26,335 nucleotides of DNA from RGIG2134 sp964461115 (GCA_964461115.1 CAYWSX010000016.1:1-26335); one strand, 5' to 3'; shown: positions 8,744 to 15,492, counted from the stretch's first letter. Made by a program: numbers and translations. Notes: a model not told the origin generated them from the letters alone.

Positions 8744-8875
8744 ATGCTTTTCCAAGAAGCATTGAGAATAATTGTTATTATTTTGCTATTTTTATTCTCT
8801 TTAATTTTAAATTATGATAGTTTATACCAACTTGATACCGAACTCTCGGAGAAAAGGATTTTAAACAGCTTTTAA
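8744..8875 (+). CDS. Possible 43-aa single-pass membrane peptide
   Basis: An ORF in the 310-bp gap between the methyltransferase and the XRE gene. It encodes a short head, one hydrophobic helix (about 7-23, LRIIVIILLFLFSLIL) and a charged tail ending LSEKRILNSF. A TATAAT (8715-8720) lies 23 nt before the ATG with TCGACC 16 nt further up. An inverted repeat CCTATA-cct-TATAGG (8729-8743) abuts the start codon, and the start codon lies in a second hairpin (ATGCTT/AAGCAT, 8744-8762). No good ribosome site. AT-rich DNA makes hydrophobic ORFs by chance, so this is tentative. Confidence 0.3.
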   Translation: MLFQEALRIIVIILLFLFSLILNYDSLYQLDTELSEKRILNSF

Positions 8876-8936
8876 ACGCTATTTTACAATACTTTATTCC
8901 CTAAGTTTTTCGCATTTTAATCAACTTAATGTAATT

Positions 8937-8950
8937 CCGTATACTACGAT
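8937..8950. promoter_or_regulatory. Operator-like palindrome over the -10 of the first XRE gene
   Basis: CCGTATACTACGAT contains CGTA-tac-TACG. TATACT (8940-8945) is a plausible -10 for the XRE gene that starts at 8996. The same 14-mer with one change recurs at 9838-9851, again over a -10. Paired palindromes beside XRE genes suggest the binding site of one of these regulators. Confidence 0.6.
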
Positions 8951-8995
8951 AAACAATTATTGAAATATACAAATATACAACATATCGTTAAGTAT

Positions 8996-9346
8996 ATGAT
9001 GAATGATGAAATTAAATTAAATTTTGGTAAAAAGGTTAAGTTCTACAGAAAACAAAAAGAACTTACCCAAGAAAAACTCGCAGAGCTGGCTGAAACAACT
9101 GCTCAAACCTTATCCGGTATTGAAACAGGTTACAGTTTTCCGTCATATAGCTTGTTGTGCCGGATTATAAAAGCCTTAGGTGAAAAACCTGCAAAATTCT
9201 TTGTATTTGATGATAAAGATTTAAATATCGAAGACAAGGAATTACAATTTACACTTGTTGAAAAGTTTAAAAATACCAGTTTCGAAAACAGAAAATTAAT
9301 ATTTACAATTTTAGATGCAATTACAGCATCTGATAAAAATTCATAG
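8996..9346 (+). CDS. XRE-family helix-turn-helix regulator (I)
   Basis: 116 aa from ATG 8996; another ATG at 8999 and a TTG at 8960 are alternatives, and none has a strong ribosome site. An N-terminal HTH_3 domain spans about 8-65: LNFGKKVKFYRKQKELTQEKLAELAETTAQTLSGIETGYSFPS, with recognition helix around AQTLSGIE. The C-terminal half (FKNTSFENRKLIFTILDAI) is a helical dimerisation-like tail. This is the Cro/C1 fold used in phages, R-M control and mobile elements. It is convergent with the second XRE gene (14 bp between stops). The CGTA-N3-TACG palindrome over its own promoter suggests autoregulation. Confidence 0.85.
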   Translation: MMNDEIKLNFGKKVKFYRKQKELTQEKLAELAETTAQTLSGIETGYSFPSYSLLCRIIKALGEKPAKFFVFDDKDLNIEDKELQFTLVEKFKNTSFENRKLIFTILDAITASDKNS

Positions 9347-9353
9347 AATGAAT

Positions 9354-9374
9354 AAACAACTTATTTGTTTTTTT
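9354..9374. terminator. Weak bidirectional terminator between convergent XRE genes
   Basis: AAACAA (9354-9359) pairs with TTGTTT (9365-9370), followed by more T residues. It lies at the meeting point of the two XRE genes and overlaps the last codons of the minus-strand one. Short AT stem, so only a modest candidate. Confidence 0.35.
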
Positions 9375-9705
9375 GTGCCTTTAAGTAACTTCTCATATTC
9401 TCAATGAAATATTGCAAATCGTTTTCGTCCATTTTTTGCGATAATTTCGAGAGTGTTTCTAATAATTCTTTTTTTTGAGAGTTACCTTCGTTAGATTCTG
9501 CTATTACAAAAAGGTCTGACACAGTAGTATTTAAAACATCTGCAATTTTTTCCAAAGTTTCAGTTTTAGGAAGATTTTCTCCGGCTTCTAATCTCGAAAT
9601 TGTGGAAACGGACGTGTCAACCTTTTCAGCTAAAACTGCCTGTGTCATAGTCATTTGTTCTCTATAAGATTTTGTATTTTTACCTACAGCTTCAAGTATT
9701 TTCAT
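9361..9705 (-). CDS. XRE-family helix-turn-helix regulator (II)
   Basis: 114 aa. The HTH_3 domain spans about 5-60: KNTKSYREQMTMTQAVLAEKVDTSVSTISRLEAGENLPKTETLEKIADVL, a textbook Cro/C1 sequence with recognition helix VSTISRLE. The C-terminal part is a charged helix (ELLETLSKLSQKMDENDLQYFIENMRSYLKAQ) suited to dimerisation. The start codon has no ribosome site; TACACT lies 6 nt before it, so the mRNA may be nearly leaderless. Divergent from the 274-aa gene whose promoter carries the second CGTAT-a-ATACG palindrome, which makes it the best candidate repressor of that operon. Confidence 0.87.
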   Translation of the reverse strand: MKILEAVGKNTKSYREQMTMTQAVLAEKVDTSVSTISRLEAGENLPKTETLEKIADVLNTTVSDLFVIAESNEGNSQKKELLETLSKLSQKMDENDLQYFIENMRSYLKAQKNK

Positions 9706-9837
9706 ATTCTAAGTGTAGGTTACAAATAACTTTACATAAATAGCATATTTTGATGTGTTCGCATGTCATAATTTGCAAAAATCAATCGAATGGGTAATGT
9801 GTCAAGAATGAAGTTGCGTTATAAACTTAATAAATAA

Positions 9838-9851
9838 CCGTATAATACGAT
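9838..9851. promoter_or_regulatory. Operator-like palindrome over the -10 of the 274-aa gene operon
   Basis: CCGTATAATACGAT holds the perfect palindrome CGTAT-a-ATACG, and the -10 TATAAT (9841-9846) lies inside it. An AGAGAGG ribosome site and ATG 9874 follow. It matches 8937-8950 at 13 of 14 positions. A bound regulator would block this promoter. Confidence 0.65.
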
Positions 9852-9873
9852 ATTTAATTAAGAGAGGTAACTT

Positions 9874-10698
9874 ATGAAAAACATCCCCACAGATGATAGG
9901 CTTACGATTAAGACGAATGAACTATCAGAGCAAAAAGCAAGAATTAGTTTTTTAAAAGATATTTTAAATATAGAAGATGAGAGAGTAACGGAAATCAATC
10001 TACTTAGAGAACTTGAACAAACCGTAATGAATAATTTTTCATATCTTGTTGTGCTAAATTCTATGCTAAAAGAAATGCCCCAGGTTATTAAAGATAGTTT
10101 TGAAAATCTATCGAGCCTATATGAAGATGAACTGCTTTACCTGAGAGAACTCAAAAGAATTAAAAATTATTTCTCGACAGATTCTAATTTTAAACTATAT
10201 GAAAATTTCGTTGTCCAAGTATTGGTTATGGATATATTGAAAATCTATAATACCGACAAACCAATTGAAGAAAATACCTTCAAGCAGTTATATTTGCAAG
10301 AAAAGAAAATATATCAATGTTTAATTTATGAGATAACAAATGATTTTATTTCTCCCAGAGTTAATTTTGACACAACAAATTTTGTTATGAATTTTCATTT
10401 TATATTGAAATGGCTTAAAGAAAACAAAAACAATTCAAAACTTGAATTGACAAATGATGAATGTGAAATCATTGCTGGTCTTATTTACGGCCTAAAACCA
10501 AAGGAAATGTTTAAGCTGAATTTTAGTTCGTTTGTTCAAATAGAACTTGATATTGAAAAAATTATTACCGATTTGCCCTCTAAATTCAAAGTGAAAAATC
10601 TCACTCAGGTAATGTTTAAAGTTTTTAATATAGCTCCTCATATATGGTGCCTTAAAGAGCATATAGCTGTTATAAAGACCATCAAGGGGCTGTTATGA
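9874..10698 (+). CDS. Helical protein with degenerate C-terminal LuxR-type HTH
   Basis: 274 aa, with AGAGAGG upstream of the ATG. Residues 1-180 are helical and charged with no recognised domain. Residues about 190-255 (LTNDECEIIAGLIYGLKPKEMFKLNF...KIITDLPSKFKVKNLTQVMFKVFNI) follow the GerE/LuxR pattern: LT-x2-E, a G turn, and a final helix ending in a [K/R]-x2-[N/R]-x-[T/R]-Q-[L/V] motif. The two short downstream proteins have the same pattern, so this looks like the large member of a family of tandem HTH proteins. ATGA overlap with the next gene couples translation. Operator over its promoter implies XRE control. No function can be assigned. Confidence 0.8.
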   Translation: MKNIPTDDRLTIKTNELSEQKARISFLKDILNIEDERVTEINLLRELEQTVMNNFSYLVVLNSMLKEMPQVIKDSFENLSSLYEDELLYLRELKRIKNYFSTDSNFKLYENFVVQVLVMDILKIYNTDKPIEENTFKQLYLQEKKIYQCLIYEITNDFISPRVNFDTTNFVMNFHFILKWLKENKNNSKLELTNDECEIIAGLIYGLKPKEMFKLNFSSFVQIELDIEKIITDLPSKFKVKNLTQVMFKVFNIAPHIWCLKEHIAVIKTIKGLL

Positions 10699-10937
10699 GC
10701 TTTGATATAAATCATAAATTATATAATCTTCAAGAAGCTCGTGAACTTTATTTTCTTTTTACAGGTTTATCCTATCGTCAAATAGCTGAAGAATTTTATA
10801 ACCGGAATAAAAATAAATTTATATATAAAATTCGTAAAATTATGAAAGAATTAAAGCTCCAAAACAGAAGGCAGCTTGCGTATTTTGCGTTCAAAAACAA
10901 ACTTATACAGGTCGATAAAATCAAAGAGTATTATTAA
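10695..10937 (+). CDS. Small LuxR-type HTH-like protein (80 aa)
   Basis: 80 aa, overlapping the preceding gene by ATGA. Almost the entire chain reads as one degenerate GerE/LuxR helix-turn-helix: LFTGLSYRQIAEEFYNRNKNKFIYKIRKIMKELKLQNRRQLAYFAFKNKLI, with the turn glycine at GLSYRQIA and the closing helix QNRRQLAYFAF. It has no receiver or ligand domain, so it is probably a DNA-binding accessory or a dimer partner of its neighbours. Its stop shares one base with the next ATG (TAATG). Confidence 0.75.
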   Translation: MSFDINHKLYNLQEARELYFLFTGLSYRQIAEEFYNRNKNKFIYKIRKIMKELKLQNRRQLAYFAFKNKLIQVDKIKEYY

Positions 10938-11143
10938 TGCTAGAAATTTTAAACGAAGGAGAAAAAGAAGTGGCAATGATGTTAATGCAGGGTCAAAATG
11001 CCAATGGGATAATGAATTGGCTTGGGATTGATTACAAAGAATATATCAAGATTAAGAAGAATATACTTAAGGAACTTAAGATTAGAAGAATTACGCAATT
11101 ACTTCCATTAGCTGTGGAGGAAAAGTGGTTACAAGAAATATAA
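10937..11143 (+). CDS. Small LuxR-type HTH-like protein (68 aa)
   Basis: 68 aa, start overlapping the previous stop in TAATG. Reads as the same fold: LNEGEKEVAMMLMQGQNANGIMNWLGIDYKEYIKIKKNILKELKIRRITQLLPLAVEEKWL, with E at the LT-x2-E position, the turn at QGQNANGI, and the closing helix IRRITQLLPLA. Third consecutive gene with this pattern. Ends 45 bp before the defence operon, which has its own promoter. Confidence 0.75.
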   Translation: MLEILNEGEKEVAMMLMQGQNANGIMNWLGIDYKEYIKIKKNILKELKIRRITQLLPLAVEEKWLQEI

Positions 11144-11173
11144 GTACATATATATTAAAATTAAGTTTTGATT

Positions 11174-11188
11174 TGATATAATGAAATT
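11174..11188 (+). promoter_or_regulatory. Extended -10 promoter of the Septu-like operon, leaderless layout
   Basis: TGATATAAT (11174-11182) is a TGn-TATAAT extended -10. Only GAAATT separates it from ATG 11189, so transcription would start at or next to the start codon and no ribosome site exists upstream. The same TGATATAAT-N6-ATG layout occurs at 26302-26319. Confidence 0.55.
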
Positions 11189-13456
11189 ATGAGTTTAGAT
11201 GTTATCCAAAAGATTTTAATAGAAGTAAAACAACGAAAAGATTTGGCTGAACTTTTAAAATATTCTTATGAAAATATTGAACAATCTGATTCTTGGGGAA
11301 CAAAGTTATATTCAAGAATTAGTACTTTTGAAATATATTCTCCTCTAAAACAACATTCAGAATTAAAAGAACTACCTGATAGGGATATAACTATAATTTT
11401 AGATGCAGTCCAAATTGCAATTCCTGCAAAAGATTATGGTGCTGAGGTAACATGCATAGAATTCTTCTTAGATGACAATATTGATATTTCCAAAATTGAA
11501 ACACTTGAAACACAAGAAATATCTGAAATAACCAAGCGCAATATCATTGATGAAATTAATTTGAGCAAGATTAATATTTATGGACGTTTATCAGAACTGG
11601 AATTTTTAAAAAGAATATATAATTTAACAGAACTACCATCGCATGATCATAGATATGCAAATGCCGAGGGAGATATAATTCAACATACAGTTAACAATTA
11701 TGACTGGGGTGAAGATTGGGTATTAAATGATAACAGATTGGAGATATTAAGTGGTTCTGACCAAACTTTCTTAAGGTTCATTTGTGAAATTTTACACCCT
11801 GCTGTCCAACCAGATGATAATAATATTGAAATTTTGCATGATTTTATTAACAAACATTTAATCCTTGATGGCTGGGAATTATATATAGAGAAATACATTT
11901 CTAATAAACCTATTTATAATGCTAGAAAAATCAAAAATGATATTATTAGTACAAAAATTAAATTCAAAGTTGTTGATAAAGAAACTGACATAAATGAAAA
12001 ATTTACTGATGTAGTAGTTCTTGTTCGCGACCAATGGGATGATTTTTATTACAAAACAACTTTCTCTTTGTTTTATGTAAAAACCTGCGAAAAAAAATTT
12101 AAAATAGGGAATATCAAGATTATAAAAAAGAATATGCCACATGGTTTTGTTGAAATTCCACAAGAATTTGAAAAATTGGATGATGAATATTGTTCAGTCG
12201 GCTCAGATCAAAATTATTATGAAGAAATAATAGGACTATATGAAAATATATCAAATAATATATTAATTTCGTTGAGAGATTGCGTCTTTAATCAAAACAT
12301 TTATTATGACTTCCTTAATGAAGAACCTATGAAAAAATCTTTATTAAGGAAAAATACATCTTTGAATATAACGGAAACTTTTAAAAATATATTAAACAAA
12401 AATGCTAAATTAACTTCATACAAATTCGACTTTGAATTAAAAAATAATAATGTGAATTTGAGTATATCTGTTCAGCCTGACTCTCTGCCGCCAACAAATG
12501 TTCACGTATTAATTGGACGTAATGGAGTTGGTAAAACAAGATTATTGGCTGGAATAGCAGAATCAATCTTAGAAAATGAAAATAAATCATACAAAAGCCT
12601 AAAGGGGCAAATTGAATTCTTAGAAGATAATATTGATGCAGGTCGTTTTTCAGGGCTAATTACAATTGTTTTTAGTACTTTTGATGGGTTTACGCCACTA
12701 TCTAAAAAAGAATTAAAAAAGAAAAATATTACATATGAATATGTAGGCTTAAAAACAATAAAGAATAATAATACGAAATCAGATTTTAAAAACATAGAAG
12801 ACCTAAATAAAGAATTCAAAGATTCCCTTGCTAATGTATTGAATAGTATAAAAAAGGAAAGATGGATTAATGCAATAAAGATATTAAATAATGACCCTTG
12901 TTTCAATGAATTAGACTTGCCTAATTTATCAATCAATAATGAAATAAATAAAATTTGTGAACAATACAAAATTTTAAGCTCTGGACATAAAATTGTACTT
13001 TTATCAATTACAAAACTTGTTGATTTGGTAAACGATAGGACATTAGTGTTGCTCGACGAACCTGAAAATCATTTACATCCACCTTTATTGTCTTCGTATA
13101 TACGAGCTTTATCAGAGTTGCTAAAACAACGAAACGGAGTATCAATAATTGCAACTCATTCTCCGGTTGTTCTTCAAGAAGTTCCTAGAAGCTGCGTTTC
13201 AATTATCAATAGATTTGGCGATGAGTATACTATTAACAGACCAACCATAGAAACTTTTGGTGAAAACGTAGGGATTTTAACAAGAGAAGTTTTTAAGCTT
13301 GAAGTGGAAAGTAGTGGTTTCCATGAAATGCTTTCAAAGGAAGCAAAAGAAAAAAATTATGAACAAATCATAGAATTGTTTAATAAACAAATAGGATTTG
13401 AAGGTAAAGCATTGCTAAGATCAATTCTTCTTACGAAAGGAGAAGAAAATGCATAG
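11189..13456 (+). CDS. Septu PtuA-like ABC/SMC-type ATPase with AbiJ-like N-terminal region
   Basis: 755 aa. The C-terminal half is an ABC-type ATPase: Walker A GRNGVGKT at 443-450, signature LSSGHK at 596-601, Walker B LVLLDEPENHLHP with D623/E624, and switch histidine in THSPVVLQEVP near 657. The 145 residues between Walker A and signature hold a short coiled insertion, as in PtuA/OLD-type ATPases. Unlike compact PtuA it has about 400 extra N-terminal residues; region 130-240 (FLRFICEILHPAVQPD... INKHLILDGWEL) resembles the AbiJ N-terminal domain found on phage-defence effectors (recalled, not searched). Overlaps the HNH gene by 8 bp. The ATPase would sense infection and license the partner nuclease. 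Very AT-rich. Confidence 0.85.
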   Translation: MSLDVIQKILIEVKQRKDLAELLKYSYENIEQSDSWGTKLYSRISTFEIYSPLKQHSELKELPDRDITIILDAVQIAIPAKDYGAEVTCIEFFLDDNIDISKIETLETQEISEITKRNIIDEINLSKINIYGRLSELEFLKRIYNLTELPSHDHRYANAEGDIIQHTVNNYDWGEDWVLNDNRLEILSGSDQTFLRFICEILHPAVQPDDNNIEILHDFINKHLILDGWELYIEKYISNKPIYNARKIKNDIISTKIKFKVVDKETDINEKFTDVVVLVRDQWDDFYYKTTFSLFYVKTCEKKFKIGNIKIIKKNMPHGFVEIPQEFEKLDDEYCSVGSDQNYYEEIIGLYENISNNILISLRDCVFNQNIYYDFLNEEPMKKSLLRKNTSLNITETFKNILNKNAKLTSYKFDFELKNNNVNLSISVQPDSLPPTNVHVLIGRNGVGKTRLLAGIAESILENENKSYKSLKGQIEFLEDNIDAGRFSGLITIVFSTFDGFTPLSKKELKKKNITYEYVGLKTIKNNNTKSDFKNIEDLNKEFKDSLANVLNSIKKERWINAIKILNNDPCFNELDLPNLSINNEINKICEQYKILSSGHKIVLLSITKLVDLVNDRTLVLLDEPENHLHPPLLSSYIRALSELLKQRNGVSIIATHSPVVLQEVPRSCVSIINRFGDEYTINRPTIETFGENVGILTREVFKLEVESSGFHEMLSKEAKEKNYEQIIELFNKQIGFEGKALLRSILLTKGEENA

Positions 13457-14303
13457 TATTGATAAACCAAATATGGACAATATTGAAGAACATCTAGAGC
13501 AATGTATTAGTAAGCTGCGCTCTTGTAAAGAAAAAACTTTGTCATTAGTTCCTAATATTATTAGTAACAGTATAACTTATGAAGAGAAAGCACAAAGCAA
13601 TCAGCTATATTCTTTAGAACCCCTAACATTAGATAATGATTTAACTGAAAATAAGATCTTTTCTAAATTGTATAAAAATCAAATGGTTAATACGAGGGGT
13701 TATGCGAATAGTTTATACAATAAACTCAAAAGCGCAGCTCCTTTTGGTAAATGTCCTTATTGTTCGCAACAAGATGTACAAGAAATAGACCATTTCCTGC
13801 CCAAAACAAATTCTGGGTTTCCTGAACTGTCCATCATTCCAATTAATTTAGTACCGATTTGTTCAAGATGTAATTTAAAAAAGCATGAATTTATCCCCAG
13901 CGAACCCACTTCTCAATTCATTCACCCGTATTATATTGATGCTATCGATACATTCAGGTGGTTATATGCAAAAATAGACTTTGCTATAGATAATGAACCT
14001 ACATTTATATTCTATATAAATTGTCCAGACGAAACAGAAACTGATATTGTCGCAAATATTAATTTTCAATTTGAAAAATTACAATTAGGTGAACTGTATT
14101 CTAAAAATGCAGCAAATGAGTATTGGGGACGAAAAAAATCTATAATAAATACATCATTGTCGATAAATATATTAAAAAAAATGTTACTTGAACAAGCACA
14201 ATCCTATGAGGATTATAGGATTAACTCTTGGGAAGCCGCAATGTATTATGCATTACATGAAAACATTGATGCTATCATTAATCAGGTTAACCAACATGCT
14301 TAA
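13449..14303 (+). CDS. Septu PtuB-like HNH endonuclease
   Basis: 284 aa, with AGGAG before the ATG, which lies inside the end of the ATPase gene. The HNH core spans about 100-150: zinc cysteines C102-x2-C105 (CPYCSQQ), catalytic D114-H115 (EIDHFLPK), N of INLVPIC and the second zinc pair C138-x2-C141-N142 (CSRCNLKKHEF). The N-terminal 100 residues are helical, and the C-terminal 130 residues include a YWGRKK segment and helices. An ATPase plus downstream HNH nuclease in an overlapping operon defines Septu; the same pair also accompanies some retrons, but no reverse transcriptase is here. The nuclease would cleave DNA or RNA upon phage infection. Confidence 0.87.
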   Translation: MHSIDKPNMDNIEEHLEQCISKLRSCKEKTLSLVPNIISNSITYEEKAQSNQLYSLEPLTLDNDLTENKIFSKLYKNQMVNTRGYANSLYNKLKSAAPFGKCPYCSQQDVQEIDHFLPKTNSGFPELSIIPINLVPICSRCNLKKHEFIPSEPTSQFIHPYYIDAIDTFRWLYAKIDFAIDNEPTFIFYINCPDETETDIVANINFQFEKLQLGELYSKNAANEYWGRKKSIINTSLSINILKKMLLEQAQSYEDYRINSWEAAMYYALHENIDAIINQVNQHA

Positions 14304-15129
14304 GCCAAATGATTTTACAGAAATAGAAAAAGAAATTTTAATATTAAAGTCAGTCATAGATATTATTAACTCCATAGTTAATAATATGATAATAAAACTA
14401 CATTATACTCAGGCAGGCTTGGTTGAGGTGAGATTTCGAGATTACACAGAAAAATACTTTTTTAATATTTTTTTAGTAGATTTATTATCACAACCTTCTA
14501 GAAATCTATTTTCAGGAAAGTCAAATTACATTGAATTACTAAGCGATATACTAAAAGCACCCAGTTTTAATATTGAAAATTCTGTAGAAAATCTTAAAGA
14601 GTCTATTAATGAATTCAAAATTTGGCTTGATACTATTATAACAATCGAAAAAATGTGGTTTCCATCTATTAATATTCAATGCAATTTTCGAATCAAGAGA
14701 ATCGATATCATGCTAATTTGTGGAAATACTCGTAAGCATAATACTACAAGACTGACAATGATTGCTTTAACGCTGAAAAAGATTTTTAAGGAAAATAATA
14801 TCGATATAGATGATATAGATAGCATTCTTGTCATTGAGGACTTTGACAATTGGTTTCACGGTGATGGTAATATTTTTTCTTATTATGCGAGCATCTTAAC
14901 AGAAATGTTAAATGATATAAGATGGGGAATGCAAGATTATTTACTGCCTGAATATAGAAAATCCCACACTCCAGATTTAACTGAAGATAGAAAATATTCT
15001 TTTAAATATCCTATAGATGTTGAGCATAGATTGGCACAAACATATTATTGGAATCTAATGAATGACATTAGAGGTGGTTGTATATTTGAAAAATTTAATA
15101 TTCCCAATTATATGAAAAATCATTATTAG
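14296..15129 (+). CDS. Third protein of the Septu-like operon, unknown
   Basis: 277 aa from ATG 14296; the longer reading from 14188 would run 116 bp into the HNH gene. It overlaps the HNH stop by 8 bp, exactly as the HNH gene overlaps the ATPase, so the three genes form one coupled unit. The chain is helical and alpha/beta with no catalytic motif that I can name. Features that look conserved: CGNTRKHNTTRLT (about 150), a DIDSILVIEDFDNWFHGDGN acidic/aromatic stretch (about 175-195), and a C-terminal YYWNLMNDIRGG...FNIPNYMKNHY. The R/H-rich segment is faintly HEPN-like, but I do not claim it. Possible regulator, inhibitor or sensor. Confidence 0.78.
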   Translation: MLKPNDFTEIEKEILILKSVIDIINSIVNNMIIKLHYTQAGLVEVRFRDYTEKYFFNIFLVDLLSQPSRNLFSGKSNYIELLSDILKAPSFNIENSVENLKESINEFKIWLDTIITIEKMWFPSINIQCNFRIKRIDIMLICGNTRKHNTTRLTMIALTLKKIFKENNIDIDDIDSILVIEDFDNWFHGDGNIFSYYASILTEMLNDIRWGMQDYLLPEYRKSHTPDLTEDRKYSFKYPIDVEHRLAQTYYWNLMNDIRGGCIFEKFNIPNYMKNHY

Positions 15130-15239
15130 ATTAAGAATGTTTGTAATGAAGATAAAATAATATTTACATAGTTGACAGAGAAGTTTGAGAAAAAATTTAA
15201 AAATATAACTTAAAATAATAATGAACTTACACAAAATAA

Positions 15240-15283
15240 TCAAACTAACTGTTAAAAGAAATCAAACCATGTGTTAAACGATA
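15240..15283 (-). repeat. Right end of mobile island: inverted copies of the left-end repeats
   Basis: TCAAACTAACTGTTA (15240-15254) is the reverse complement of the left TAACAGCTAGTTTGA core with one mismatch. TCAAACC (15262-15268) and GTTAAACGATA (15273-15283) follow in the order expected, mirroring TTTTGA and TATAGTTTAAC of 159-180. Order, orientation and spacing therefore match an inverted terminal repeat of about 40 bp. No TG...CA tip or target duplication was found. Confidence 0.55.
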
Positions 15284-15357
15284 CTTGTCTTGTATTGGTT
15301 CAAGCGGATTTTGGCTAGTGCGCCGTGTGAGCGAAGCGAGCCCAGCACGCCTTATGA

Positions 15358-15377
15358 GGCAAAACCACGTTTTTGCC
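15358..15377. other. GC-richer spacer with hairpin
   Basis: GGCAAAA (15358-15364) pairs with TTTTGCC (15371-15377) around CCACGT. It lies in a 115-bp stretch (15284-15398) that is clearly richer in GC than its surroundings (for example GTGAGCGAAGCGAGCCC) and matches nothing else in the window. It may be a remnant of another element or an intergenic repeat. Confidence 0.35.
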
Positions 15378-15398
15378 GAACAGCCAATAATCCAAGAT

Positions 15399-15468
15399 AT
15401 CCCACCCTCTCCGCCATAAATTGAAATTATACTTTTGTATAATTAGTATAGTTTAACGTCCGTTTTGA
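15399..15468 (+). repeat. tRNA-Ser 3'-end duplicate (att-like direct repeat)
   Basis: 15399-15422 repeats 84-107 over 24 nt: the last 17 nt of the tRNA gene, CCA included, plus 6 nt downstream. A hairpin AATTATAC-tttt-GTATAATT follows, and 15447-15468 then repeats 159-180 exactly over 22 nt. The middle differs in sequence and length (73 bp here against 98 bp at the left). Only the 3' end of the tRNA is copied, so no functional tRNA is encoded here. Flanking direct repeats of a tRNA 3' end are the usual trace of tyrosine-recombinase integration, yet no such recombinase gene lies in between. Confidence 0.75.
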
Positions 15469-15492
15469 TTATTCAAAATCAGCTTAATTGTC

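Noticed and set aside
14188..14295. Upstream extension of the third Septu-like gene
   Set aside because: It lies inside the HNH coding region and ATG 14296 gives the same 8-bp overlap as the preceding junction.
11189..15129. Retron with associated ATPase-HNH pair
   Set aside because: No reverse transcriptase gene or ncRNA-like structure upstream; the preceding genes are small HTH proteins.
15291..15304. TGTATTGGTTCAAG resembles the tip of the phage Mu left end
   Set aside because: It points into the flank, has no inverted partner, and the match is short; probably coincidence.
15399..15422. tRNA-matching fragment as a homing CRISPR spacer, as in Cas12k transposons
   Set aside because: The geometry (tRNA end about 57 nt before the left end) is suggestive, but there is no Cas gene, no CRISPR repeat, and the similarity continues past the 24 nt into hairpin and 22-nt block, so it is a duplicated locus end.
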